This document shows, in pieces, positions 29,476 through 38,278 of a DNA stretch of 64,000 nucleotides. Position 1 is the stretch's first letter, and each line of letters opens with the position of its first letter. Location of the stretch: contig JAHCKM010000001.1 of the NCBI GenBank assembly GCA_026125795.1, positions 1,054,001-1,118,000 of the forward strand, read 5' to 3'. The stretch comes from Burkholderiaceae bacterium. GTDB taxonomy: Bacteria; Pseudomonadota; Gammaproteobacteria; Burkholderiales; Burkholderiaceae_C. The translations under genes were made by a program, and so were the position numbers. The notes beneath the pieces are model-generated. The model searched no databases. It was not told where the DNA came from and saw only the letters and a program-made list of their open reading frames with translations.

Positions 29476-30573
29476 ATGAGCTCACCCGCAGTCAAGAAGG
29501 TTCTCGTTGACAGCGGCGAGTTGAGGAAGAAGGTGGCCTCGCTCTTCGAGGCGGTGGGCGTCTCGCCCGGGCACGCCGACGAGATCGCCGAAGTCGTCGT
29601 CTTCGCCGACTTGCGCGGGGTCGAGTCGCATGGGGTGCAGTTCACGCCGCGCTATGTTCGAGGCATCATGCGCGGTCACCTCAATGCGAAGCCGGACATC
29701 CGGGTCGCTCACCGACGCGGCGCGGTGGCCGTCGTCGATGCCGACAATGGTCTGGGCTTCCTTTCGGCGCGCTTTGCGATGAAGCAGGCCATTGCGATCG
29801 CCGCCGACCAGGGCAGCGGTTCGGTGGCGGTGCGCAACAGCAACCACTTCGGGCCGGCGGCCTTCTACCCGATGATGGCGCTGGAGGCCGGGATGATCGG
29901 CTACACCACGACCGACGGACCACCTCACACGGTGGTTTGGGGCAGCCGCAAGCCGGTGCTGTCGAACGATCCCGTCGCGTGGGCATTCCCCACGCTCGAA
30001 GGGCCGCCGATCGTCGTGGACACCGCGTTCACCGGCGTGAAGGAGAAGATCCGGCTCGCCGCCCAGCGTGGCGGCACGATCCCTGCCGACTGGGCCGTGG
30101 GGCCCGACGGCAACCCGACGACCGACCCGAAAGTCGCACTCGAGGGCTACCTGCTGCCCATCGGACAGCACAAGGGCTCGGCGCTGATCGTCGCCAACGA
30201 GATCGTCTGCGGCGCCTTGGCGGGAGCGCTGTTCAGCTTCGAGGTGTCGCCGGCGCTGGTGATGGGCGCCGACCATCACGACTCCTGGAAGTGCGGCCAT
30301 TTCGTGCAGGCGCTGGATCCGGGCGCCTTCGGCGACCGCAAGGCGTTCCTGCGCCGTACCAGCGAGCTGGCCTCGGCCCTGCGCAATGCGCCGCGAGCCG
30401 AGGGCGTGCAGCGCATCTGCATGCCCGGCGAGATCGAGGCCGAGTTGTCGGCGCAGCGCGCGAGGGACGGGCTGCCGCTGGCCGTGACCACGCTCGAGGC
30501 CCTCGATGCTGTGGCGCGCGAGGCCGGTGCACCACTGCCGTCGGCCACGCTGGCAACGCGGGAAATGGCGTGA
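29476..30573 (+). CDS. Ldh2/malate-lactate dehydrogenase family oxidoreductase
   Basis: A 365-residue NAD(P)-dependent dehydrogenase of the YlbC/Ldh_2 family, which acts on 2-hydroxy or 2-keto/imino acids and is unrelated to classical lactate dehydrogenase. Hallmarks are DLRGVESHG near residue 47 (catalytic His), SNHFGPAAFYPM near 118 and GQHKGSAL near 232. It opens a plus-strand operon divergent from the Rieske genes; a possible -10 TAGAGA lies at 29406-29411. The stop overlaps the next start (ATGA). Substrate unknown; a hydroxy acid made from the branched alcohol is plausible. Confidence 0.8.
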   Translation: MSSPAVKKVLVDSGELRKKVASLFEAVGVSPGHADEIAEVVVFADLRGVESHGVQFTPRYVRGIMRGHLNAKPDIRVAHRRGAVAVVDADNGLGFLSARFAMKQAIAIAADQGSGSVAVRNSNHFGPAAFYPMMALEAGMIGYTTTDGPPHTVVWGSRKPVLSNDPVAWAFPTLEGPPIVVDTAFTGVKEKIRLAAQRGGTIPADWAVGPDGNPTTDPKVALEGYLLPIGQHKGSALIVANEIVCGALAGALFSFEVSPALVMGADHHDSWKCGHFVQALDPGAFGDRKAFLRRTSELASALRNAPRAEGVQRICMPGEIEAELSAQRARDGLPLAVTTLEALDAVAREAGAPLPSATLATREMA

Positions 30574-31001
30574 TGCCCTCGGCGTGGGCCTGTGCCGTCT
30601 GCGGGTTCAGTCTGGGCGAGCCGATCGCCAGCCTCGAAACGAGCGAGCTTTGCTTCGTCTCGGACCGGCGCTTCCCCGGCCGCTGCGTCCTCACCCTGCG
30701 CGAGCACGCGACCGAACTGTTCGAGGCGTCGGCGGCCGCGCGAGGCGCGTTCACCGAGGACATGAGCCGGGCCGCACGGGCCATCAAGCTGGCCGTCGGC
30801 GCGTTCAAGATGAACTACGAGATCCTCGGCAACGCCGACCCTCACGTCCATTGCCACCTGATTCCGCGCCAGCACGACGAGCCGAATCCGCGCGTGCCGG
30901 CGTGGTCGCATCCGCAGCCGCAAACAGAACTCGACGAGCAACACGCGCGGCGAATCAAGTATCGGATCCGCGAGTTACTCGCTACCGGAGACAACCGATG
31001 A
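30573..31001 (+). CDS. HIT-family protein
   Basis: A 142-residue nucleotide-binding hydrolase or transferase. The histidine triad HVHCHLI is near residue 90 and an N-terminal CAVC pair may bind zinc. It overlaps both neighbours by 4 bp (ATGA), so it is translated with the dehydrogenase before it and the dikinase-like gene after it. HIT proteins hydrolyse nucleotide adducts or transfer nucleotides; the tight coupling to an ATP-using phosphotransferase suggests a role with its nucleotide product. Confidence 0.8.
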   Translation: MPSAWACAVCGFSLGEPIASLETSELCFVSDRRFPGRCVLTLREHATELFEASAAARGAFTEDMSRAARAIKLAVGAFKMNYEILGNADPHVHCHLIPRQHDEPNPRVPAWSHPQPQTELDEQHARRIKYRIRELLATGDNR

Positions 31002-33553
31002 GGCTCAGACCGATGACCGGCGTCGCCAGCGCCGAGCGTTTCGTCTATCCCTTCGCCGAAGCGACGCATCTCGACGCCTCGGTGCTCGGCGGCAAGGGCG
31101 CGGGGCTTGTGGAGATGACGGCCTCGGGCTTCCCCGTGCCGCCGGGCTTCGTCATCACCACGCGGGCCTGCGGGGCGAGCAAGGACGGCGTGCTGTCGGA
31201 CGCGCTGTGGCAGGAGATCGTGCAAGCCGTGCACCAGCTGGAAACGCGGACCGGCTGCGCCTTCGGCAAGGGATCCAAGCCGCTGCTTGTCTCCGTCCGC
31301 TCCGGGGCGCCGGTGAGCATGCCGGGCATGATGGACACGGTGCTCAACCTCGGCATGAACGAGCAGACCACCGTCGCGCTGGCGAAGGCGACCAGCGGCA
31401 GTTACCGCTTCGCGGCCCAGACCTTCGCCAGGTTCGCGCGCATGTTCGCCGACATTGTTCTGGGCGTCACCGACGAGGTCCTGGTCGACGACGCGAGCCA
31501 CGCGGCCATCGACTCCGTCAAGGACGAGAAGTCGCTGCGCTCTGCGGTGCGGCTCGCCGCAGAGAGCGTCGGCGCGGCCGCCGGCAGTGCCTTTTCGACC
31601 GACCCTTGGGCCCAGCTCAGGCAGGCGGTGGTCGCGGTCTTCGAGTCATGGAACTCGCGCCGCGCGGTGCGCTACCGCGAGCACCACAAGATCGCCCACG
31701 ACCTGGGTACGGCGGTCGTCGTTCAGCAGATGGTCTTCGGCAACCTCGGCAGCCCGTCGGGCACCGGCGTGGCCTTCACCAGGGACCCGCGCGACGGCTC
31801 GCCGAAGTTGTTCGGCGAGTACCTCGAGAGCGGCCAGGGCGAAGACATCGTCGCCGGCACCCACACACCGGAGTCGCTGGATGCTCTAGGCCAGCGGCAC
31901 CCGGACCTGCTCGCGCGGCTCGAGTCGCTGGCGCGGTCGCTGGAGCAGACCTACCGCGACGTGCTCGACATCGAATTCACCGTGCAGGAAGGCGTGCTAT
32001 ACCTGCTGCAGGTTCGCGCCGGGAAGCGCACCGCGGAGGCCGCAATACGCATCGCCAGCGACCTGTTCGACGAAGGCGTCATCGATCGCGGCACCGTGCT
32101 GCAGCGAGTGACCGCCGATCATCTGCGCCAGATTCTGCGGCCCCGGTTCCTGCCGGATGCCGTCGAACGCGCGCGCGCAGGCAAAGCGATCGTCGCGGTC
32201 GGCACAGGAGCGTCGCCGGGCCAGGTCAGCGGCCGCATCGTGTTCGACCCCGATCGCGCCGAGCAGATGGCCGCAGACGGCAAGCCCGTAGTGCTGATGC
32301 GCGTATTCACGAGTCCGCGCGACCTGCACGGCATGCTCGCGGCGCAGGCCATCGTCACAGCCCGAGGGGGCGCGACCAGCCACGCGGCGGTGGTGGCGCG
32401 CGCGCTCGACAAGCCGTGCATCGTCGGCTGCGAGCAGCTCGACATCGACACCGAACGCCGCGTGGTCCGTGCCAGCGGCCGGGAGTTGAGCGAAGGAAGC
32501 TCGGTTTCCATCGACGGGGCCACCGGAGAGGTGTTTGAGGGGACGCTGCCGACCGATGCACGCAGTCCGGAATCGATGAGCCAGATCGGCCGCATCCTGC
32601 GGATCGCAGACGAAATCAGTGGCTGCACAGTCTTTCACCGCGTCTCCACCCCGGACATGGCGCGCCAGGCCCTCGCCGCCGGCGCACACGGCATCGGCAC
32701 GCGCGTCGACGAGACCTTGGCCGCATGCGAAGGATTCGAGACGTTGGTCGATGCGGTCTCCGCGCACAAGCGCGGCGCCACGGCGGCGAACTCATCCGCG
32801 CTGGCTGCCCTGGAGGACGTGATCGCCGAGGCGCTGGTCAAGATCATGAAGGTCGTCCACCCGAAGCCCTTCGCGGCGCGAATCGCCAATCTGTCCAGCG
32901 GGGTCGCGGGCGAGGCCGTCTCCGACTTCACCGACATCGCGCCTTCGCCGGCGATCTGGCTGCCTCTGGGCTCGCCGCAACTTCTGCGCGCGCAGATCCG
33001 TGCGCTGGTGCGTGCCAAGGAGATCGCCAACTATCCGGACAACGTGATCCTGATGGTTGGCAGCGTCAACACCGAGGCCGAGGCGGTCGCACTGAGGACT
33101 GCCTGTCGGGAAGCGGGCGGCGCGGCGCTCAAGCTCGGCCTGGCGACCCGCAGTGCCCACAGCCTGCTCGAACTACCTCGCATCGCCAAGCATGTCGACA
33201 TGCTGTGGATCGACTACCGCTCGCTTTGCGCCGCGATCTACAGGTACCCCGACGACCTGATGCTGTCCCAGGACGCTTGGAAGTCGTACCTTGCCGAGGG
33301 GTTCATGCCGGTAGATCCGGCTAACGAGGTGGACGAAGCGATCGAGCGGCTGATGCCCGCCTTGCCGCGCACCGGGCACTCATGCGAGTTCGGTGTCACC
33401 TTCTACGGCTGGGCAGTGAGCGAGAAGGTGGTGCGCTTCTTCACCGAGCGCGGCTTCACGAACTTCGGGGTGGATATGAATGGCCTGGGCGGCACCCGCC
33501 TGCTTCTGGGCCGCTTGGCGTCGCAGGCGGGGGGGTCCGGCATGCCGTCGTGA
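30998..33553 (+). CDS. Pyruvate-phosphate-dikinase-like phosphotransferase with divergent C-terminal barrel
   Basis: An 851-residue protein. The ATP-grasp part is clear (GGKGAGLVEM, SVRSGAPVSMPGMMDTVLNLGMN near residue 103) and so is the swivel domain with phosphohistidine GGATSHAAVVAR near 460. The C-terminal barrel is divergent: the usual CGEHGG or CGQ active-site region reads HSCEFGVTFYGWAVSEK near residue 797, and the usual RLLDPPLHEF loop is not seen. It may act on another acceptor, as phenylphosphate synthase does, rather than pyruvate. The start overlaps the HIT gene by 4 bp. The acceptor is unknown. Confidence 0.7.
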   Translation: MRLRPMTGVASAERFVYPFAEATHLDASVLGGKGAGLVEMTASGFPVPPGFVITTRACGASKDGVLSDALWQEIVQAVHQLETRTGCAFGKGSKPLLVSVRSGAPVSMPGMMDTVLNLGMNEQTTVALAKATSGSYRFAAQTFARFARMFADIVLGVTDEVLVDDASHAAIDSVKDEKSLRSAVRLAAESVGAAAGSAFSTDPWAQLRQAVVAVFESWNSRRAVRYREHHKIAHDLGTAVVVQQMVFGNLGSPSGTGVAFTRDPRDGSPKLFGEYLESGQGEDIVAGTHTPESLDALGQRHPDLLARLESLARSLEQTYRDVLDIEFTVQEGVLYLLQVRAGKRTAEAAIRIASDLFDEGVIDRGTVLQRVTADHLRQILRPRFLPDAVERARAGKAIVAVGTGASPGQVSGRIVFDPDRAEQMAADGKPVVLMRVFTSPRDLHGMLAAQAIVTARGGATSHAAVVARALDKPCIVGCEQLDIDTERRVVRASGRELSEGSSVSIDGATGEVFEGTLPTDARSPESMSQIGRILRIADEISGCTVFHRVSTPDMARQALAAGAHGIGTRVDETLAACEGFETLVDAVSAHKRGATAANSSALAALEDVIAEALVKIMKVVHPKPFAARIANLSSGVAGEAVSDFTDIAPSPAIWLPLGSPQLLRAQIRALVRAKEIANYPDNVILMVGSVNTEAEAVALRTACREAGGAALKLGLATRSAHSLLELPRIAKHVDMLWIDYRSLCAAIYRYPDDLMLSQDAWKSYLAEGFMPVDPANEVDEAIERLMPALPRTGHSCEFGVTFYGWAVSEKVVRFFTERGFTNFGVDMNGLGGTRLLLGRLASQAGGSGMPS

Positions 33554-33627
33554 GGCGCGCACGGCAGGTGCTGGTGATTGGCCACGCGGCGCGCCCATAG
33601 AGGCAGGCTGCGGTTGCGGAGAAATGC

Positions 33628-34521
33628 ATGAACGAGGTCGGACTGATTGGCTTGGGCAATATCGGCGGCGGAATGTGCCGGCGCCTGCTCGATAGTGGCA
33701 TCGGGGTCGTCGGCTTCGACGTCTCGTCGGCGGCTGCGAAGGCGGCGGCGGAGCTGGGCGCGAAGATCGAATCGAGCCCGGCGGCCGTCGCGCAGCGGGT
33801 CGACGTTGTCGTCACGTCGCTGCCGAATCCGGCGATCGTGCGCGACGTGTACGTGGGGAGCGGCGGGCTCATCGCGAAGGCGCGGCGCGGCAGCACGCTG
33901 ATCGAGACCAGCACCATCGATCCGCACACCATCCGCCATGTCGCGGAGGCCGCCGCTGCCGCCGGAGTCGACATTCTCGACGTCGCGCTTTCGGGCGAGC
34001 CACCGCAGGCGATCCTCGGCGAGCTGGTGTTCCAGGTGGGGGGTGCCGACGACCTCATCGACCGGCATCTCGAGCTGCTGCAGGTGCTGGCGAAGAAGAT
34101 CAACCGGACCGGAGGCATCGGCACGGCCAAGACCGTCAAGCTCGTCAACAACTTGATGTCGCTGGGCAACGTGGCCGTGGCCGCGGAAGCCTTCGTCCTG
34201 GGCGTGAAGTGCGGGATGGAACCGAAGCGGCTGTACGACATCCTGTCGGTCTCGGGCGGGCGTTCGGCGCACTTCATCTCCGGCTTCCAGAAGGTGATCG
34301 AAGGCGAGTACCGGGCCAGCTTCAAGACCAGCCTGGCATTGAAGGATATCAACCTGATCCTCGACCTCGCGCAGGAGGAGCACTATGCGGTCCGGCTCGC
34401 GCCGGTGATTGCTTCGCTGTATCGCAACGCCGTCGAGCAGGGGCTGGGAGAAGACAACTTCACGTCGGTGGTCAAGGGCTATGAAGCCACGGCCGGGATC
34501 CAGGTCGGCACGTCACGCTAG
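33628..34521 (+). CDS. 3-hydroxyisobutyrate dehydrogenase family protein
   Basis: A 297-residue beta-hydroxyacid dehydrogenase. NAD site GLIGLGNIGGGM near residue 5, substrate-binding DVALSGEPPQAILGELVFQVGG near 118 and catalytic Lys region KTVKLVNNLM near 169. Members oxidise 3-hydroxyisobutyrate, tartronate semialdehyde and related compounds. It lies 74 bp after the dikinase-like gene with a GGAG site. A branched C4 hydroxy acid would suit the locus but the exact substrate is open. Confidence 0.8.
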   Translation: MNEVGLIGLGNIGGGMCRRLLDSGIGVVGFDVSSAAAKAAAELGAKIESSPAAVAQRVDVVVTSLPNPAIVRDVYVGSGGLIAKARRGSTLIETSTIDPHTIRHVAEAAAAAGVDILDVALSGEPPQAILGELVFQVGGADDLIDRHLELLQVLAKKINRTGGIGTAKTVKLVNNLMSLGNVAVAAEAFVLGVKCGMEPKRLYDILSVSGGRSAHFISGFQKVIEGEYRASFKTSLALKDINLILDLAQEEHYAVRLAPVIASLYRNAVEQGLGEDNFTSVVKGYEATAGIQVGTSR

Positions 34522-34556
34522 CCACGACTGCGGGGGGCCGCATCGTCGATCATGAA

Positions 34557-35189
34557 ATGAGCGCTACGCAGTTCATCCTCGTCAGGCATGTCGAGACGCT
34601 ATGGAACCGGCAGGGGAGGATCCAGGGTCACCTGGACAGCCCGTTGACCGCCGAAGGAATCGCACAAGCGCAAGCCCTCGCCAGGCGGCTGAGCGGGACT
34701 AGGTACGACCTGTTCGTCAGCAGCGACCTGGGGCGAGCACAGGCGACGGCTGCGTACATCGCCGCCGAGATCGGGATGGAGCCGGTGCCGGACATGCGGC
34801 TGCGCGAACGCCATTACGGAATCTTCCAGGGCATGACGCGCGCCGAGGCCAAGGCCACTCATCCCGAGGTCTACCGGTGCTACAGAGACGAGGACCTCGA
34901 GTTCGCCATTCCGGGGGGCGAAAGCACGCAGGCCTGCTTTGCGCGCAGCGTCGGCTGTCTCGAGGAGCTGGCCGCATGCCGCCCCGGCCAGCGGATCCTG
35001 GTGGTGACGCACGGCGGTGTGGTCGATGGCCTGTATCGCCACACGAAGAAGCTGCCTCATGTCGGTCCGCGCGTCTTCTCGATGGTCAACGGAAGCCTCA
35101 ACGAGTTTCTCTACGAGCGCGGCAAGTGGCACCTGAAGTCCTGGGCCGACGTCGCGCATCTGGAAGGCACTCCGCTGGACGACGTCTGA
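34557..35189 (+). CDS. Histidine phosphatase (phosphoglycerate-mutase-like)
   Basis: A 210-residue histidine phosphatase. The phosphohistidine loop is VRHVETLWN near residue 10 (family: RHGxT), the acid residue lies in MRLRERHYGIFQGM, and the second His in VVTHGGVVDGLYRH near 158. Such enzymes act on sugar phosphates, cobalamin-pathway phosphate (CobC) or other small molecules. It ends the phosphotransfer operon. A CobC-like role would also fit, since B12-dependent hcm genes follow. Confidence 0.8.
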   Translation: MSATQFILVRHVETLWNRQGRIQGHLDSPLTAEGIAQAQALARRLSGTRYDLFVSSDLGRAQATAAYIAAEIGMEPVPDMRLRERHYGIFQGMTRAEAKATHPEVYRCYRDEDLEFAIPGGESTQACFARSVGCLEELAACRPGQRILVVTHGGVVDGLYRHTKKLPHVGPRVFSMVNGSLNEFLYERGKWHLKSWADVAHLEGTPLDDV

Positions 35190-35399
35190 TGGGCACGGCT
35201 GCCACCTGCTTAGCATGTCCCGGCTCGGAGTCGGCGGGCGGTCCAAGCGCAACCTGCAGCCGGACGGTGACGAACGGCCCGAGAGAGGGCCCGAGCTTGG
35301 AGGCTCAGTGCTTACTTGCGATTCCTAGAACCAGTACGCAGACCGCCGACGCGAACAGCACTAACACCTCGCTACAACCCAACTGACCGATTGCCCACC
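35190..35399. other. Upstream region of the hcm operon
   Basis: About 210 bp without a gene. No cobalamin riboswitch box is seen, and no TTTGTCC operator. A weak -10-like TAGAAC lies near 35327. The inverted GC-rich CCCGAGAGAGGGCCCGAGC near 35279 could form a hairpin. Confidence 0.3.
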
Positions 35400-35810
35400 A
35401 TGGAACAAGCTCCCATTCGCGTTCTGCTCGCCAAGGTCGGCCTCGATGGCCATGACCGGGGCGTCAAGGTCGTCGCCCGCGCACTGCGTGATGCCGGCAT
35501 GGACGTCATCTACTCCGGCCTGCACCGCACGCCCGAGGAGGTGGTGAACACCGCCATCCAGGAAGACGTCGACGTGCTCGGCGTCAGCCTTCTATCCGGC
35601 GTACAGCTGACCGTGTTTCCGAAGATCTTCAAGTTGCTCGAAGAAAGGGGCGCCGGCGACCTGATCGTCATCGCCGGCGGCGTCATGCCCGACGAAGACG
35701 CGGCGGCCATCCGCAACATGGGAGTGCGGCAGGTGCTGCTGCAGGACACCCCGCCGCAAGCCATCATCGACTCGATCCGCAGCTTGGTGGCTGCACGTGG
35801 CGCTCGCTGA
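35400..35810 (+). CDS. hcmB: 2-hydroxyisobutyryl-CoA mutase small subunit (B12-binding)
   Basis: A 136-residue cobalamin-binding subunit. The base-off/His-on motif GLDGHDRG (DxHxxG) is near residue 15, SLLSG near 62 and the GG loop near 95. Length equals that known for HcmB. It binds adenosylcobalamin for HcmA, encoded 2.5 kb downstream; the ligase and MeaB-like chaperone genes lie between, an order close to published hcm clusters. The product isomerises 2-hydroxyisobutyryl-CoA to 3-hydroxybutyryl-CoA. Confidence 0.88.
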   Translation: MEQAPIRVLLAKVGLDGHDRGVKVVARALRDAGMDVIYSGLHRTPEEVVNTAIQEDVDVLGVSLLSGVQLTVFPKIFKLLEERGAGDLIVIAGGVMPDEDAAAIRNMGVRQVLLQDTPPQAIIDSIRSLVAARGAR

Positions 35811-35845
35811 GCACTGATGTTGCAGGACCGAAGGAGACCAGCGCC

Positions 35846-37279
35846 ATGGAAGAGTGGAAGTTCCCCACCGCGTACGACGAGAACTACCTGCCTCCGGCGG
35901 ACAGCCGGTACTGGTTCCGGCGTCGCGAAACGATGCCGGCGGTGGAGCGCGAAAAGGCGATCCTTGAGCGGCTGCAGCAGGTGTGCCGCTACGCGTGGGA
36001 CAGCTCCACCTTCTACAGGAAGAAGTGGGAAGAGGCCGGCTTCCATCTCAGCCAGCTCAAGTCCCTGGAGGACTTCGAGGAACGCGTGCCGGTCGTGAAG
36101 AAGACCGATCTGCGGGCCTCGCAGGCGGCACATCCCCCCTTCGGGGACTACGTCTGCGTGCCCGACTCGGAGATCTTCCACGTCCACGGCACAAGCGGGA
36201 CCACCGGCCGTCCCACGGCCTTCGGGATCGGTCGCGCCGATTGGCGTGCGATCGCAAATGCGCATGCCCGCATCATGTGGGGCATGGGCATCCGCCCGGG
36301 CGACATGGTCTGCATCGCGGCAGTCCTGAGCCTCTACATGGGCAGCTGGGGTGCGTTGGCGGGGGCCGAACGCCTGCATGCCAAGGCGTTCCCGTTCGGC
36401 GCCGGCGCTCCCGGGATGAGCGCCCGACTGGTGCAGTGGCTGGACACCATGAAGCCGGCAGCTTTCTATGGCACACCTAGTTACGCCATCCACCTGGCCG
36501 AGGTCGCGCGCGAAGAGAAACTGAATCCGCGCGATTTCGGCCTGAAGTGCCTGTTCTTCAGCGGTGAACCCGGGGCGTCAGTGCCGGGCGTGAAAGACCG
36601 GATCGAGGAGGCCTACGGCGCCAAGGTCTATGACTGCGGCTCGATGGCCGAGATGTCACCGTTTATGAACGTCGCCGGCACGGAGCAGAGCAACGACGGC
36701 ATGCTGTGCTGGCAGGACGTTATCTACACCGAGGTCTGCGACCCCGCGACGATGCGCCGCGTGCCCTATGGGCAGCGTGGCACGCCGGTGTACACGCACC
36801 TGGAGCGCACCAGCCAGCCGATGATCCGCCTGCTTTCGGGCGACCTGACGCTCTGGACCAACGAAGAGAACCCGTGCGGCCGCACCTATCCAAGGCTACC
36901 CCAAGGCATCTTCGGTCGCATCGACGACATGTTCACGATCCGCGGCGAGAATATCTATCCGAGCGAAATCGATGCCGCGCTGAATGAGATGCCAGGCTAC
37001 GGCGGCGAGCATCGCATCGTGATTACCCGCGATTCGGCGATGGACGAACTCCTTCTGCGGGTGGAGCCCACCGAGCAGATCCAGAGCGCGGGTGCAGCGG
37101 CGATGCAGGCGTTCCGGACCGAGGCCTCGCATCGCGTGCAGACGGTGCTCGGTGTTCGTGCCAAGATTGAATTGGTGGCACCCAACTCGATCCCTCGTAC
37201 CGACTTCAAGGCCCGCCGTGTCATCGACGACCGCGAGGTATTCCGGGCGTTGAACGATCAACTGCGCAAAGGTGCCTGA
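35846..37279 (+). CDS. hclA: 2-hydroxyisobutyryl-CoA ligase candidate (phenylacetate-CoA-ligase family)
   Basis: A 477-residue acyl-CoA ligase. The P-loop-like HGTSGTTGRPTAFG is near residue 113, YDCGSMAEMSPF near 263 and FGRIDDMFTIRGENIYPSEID near 353, the order of the PaaK family. In hcm clusters a ligase of this length activates 2-hydroxyisobutyrate for the mutase. It has an AAGGAG site and follows hcmB by 35 bp. Substrate is inferred from position. Confidence 0.8.
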   Translation: MEEWKFPTAYDENYLPPADSRYWFRRRETMPAVEREKAILERLQQVCRYAWDSSTFYRKKWEEAGFHLSQLKSLEDFEERVPVVKKTDLRASQAAHPPFGDYVCVPDSEIFHVHGTSGTTGRPTAFGIGRADWRAIANAHARIMWGMGIRPGDMVCIAAVLSLYMGSWGALAGAERLHAKAFPFGAGAPGMSARLVQWLDTMKPAAFYGTPSYAIHLAEVAREEKLNPRDFGLKCLFFSGEPGASVPGVKDRIEEAYGAKVYDCGSMAEMSPFMNVAGTEQSNDGMLCWQDVIYTEVCDPATMRRVPYGQRGTPVYTHLERTSQPMIRLLSGDLTLWTNEENPCGRTYPRLPQGIFGRIDDMFTIRGENIYPSEIDAALNEMPGYGGEHRIVITRDSAMDELLLRVEPTEQIQSAGAAAMQAFRTEASHRVQTVLGVRAKIELVAPNSIPRTDFKARRVIDDREVFRALNDQLRKGA

Positions 37280-37294
37280 GCAAGGCCGAGCGCA

Positions 37295-38278
37295 ATGACT
37301 TATGTCCCTTCACAGCGCCTGCTGGAACAGCTTCAGGCAGGCGGGACCTGGGCACTGGGCCGGTTGATCTCGCGCGCCGAAGCAGGCCTAGCCGAGGCCC
37401 GCCCGGCGCTGGCCGAAGTCTATCGCCGTGCCGGCGCGGCCCACGTGATCGGCCTCACCGGCGTGCCCGGCAGCGGCAAGTCGACTCTGGTGGCCAAGCT
37501 CGCCGCCGCGCTGCGCGAACGCGGCGAGAAGGTCGGCATCGTCGCCATCGATCCGTCCAGCCCGTACTCCGGCGGTGCGATCCTCGGTGACCGCATCCGC
37601 ATGACCGAGCTGGCCAACGATCCGGGCATCTTCATCCGCAGCATGGCCACGCGAGGTGCCACGGGCGGCATGGCGCGTGCCGCGCTCGATGCGGTGGACC
37701 TGCTGGACGTGGCGGGTTACCGCACCATCATCCTCGAGACGGTGGGCGTTGGCCAGGACGAGGTGGAGGTGGCACACGCCTCCGACTCGACGGTCGTCGT
37801 CTCCGCACCCGGCCTCGGCGACGACATCCAGGCGATCAAGGCCGGCGTTCTGGAAATCGCCGACATCCACGTGGTCAGCAAGTGCGACCGCGACGACGCC
37901 AATCGGACGCTGACCGACCTGAAGCAGATGCTGACCCTGGGCACCATGGTCGGGCCGAAGCGGGCGTGGGCGGTACCTGTCGTCGGTGTCAGTTCCTACA
38001 CTGGACAGGGGATCGACGACCTGCTCGGGCGCATCGCGGCGCACCGCGGGGCCATGACGGGATCCGAACTGGGTCGGGAGCGCCGTCGACGCGTGGCCGA
38101 ATTCCGCCTGCAGAAGACGGCAGAGACGCTGCTGCTCGAACGTTTCACCGCGGGCGCCAGTGCTTTCGCGCCTGCGCTTGCCGAGACCCTGAGCGGTCGC
38201 CAGACCGACCCCTACGCGGCCGCACGGCAGCTCATTTCCAAGACAATCCGCAAGGAGTATTCGAATGAACTGGCTTGA
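37295..38278 (+). CDS. meaH: MeaB-family G-protein chaperone of the mutase
   Basis: A 327-residue GTPase that protects and reloads the B12 mutase. Walker A GVPGSGKST near residue 55, the MeaB segment AIDPSSPYSGGAILGDRIRM near 85, ETVGVGQDEVEV near 145 and a variant base motif SKCD near 192. It overlaps hcmA by 14 bp, so the two are translated together. MeaH is the name used in hcm clusters. Confidence 0.85.
   Translation: MTYVPSQRLLEQLQAGGTWALGRLISRAEAGLAEARPALAEVYRRAGAAHVIGLTGVPGSGKSTLVAKLAAALRERGEKVGIVAIDPSSPYSGGAILGDRIRMTELANDPGIFIRSMATRGATGGMARAALDAVDLLDVAGYRTIILETVGVGQDEVEVAHASDSTVVVSAPGLGDDIQAIKAGVLEIADIHVVSKCDRDDANRTLTDLKQMLTLGTMVGPKRAWAVPVVGVSSYTGQGIDDLLGRIAAHRGAMTGSELGRERRRRVAEFRLQKTAETLLLERFTAGASAFAPALAETLSGRQTDPYAAARQLISKTIRKEYSNELA

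Noticed and set aside
35190-35399. Cobalamin riboswitch upstream of hcmB
   Set aside because: A GCCACCTGC-like string near 35204 recalls a B12 box, but no surrounding conserved helices are visible.
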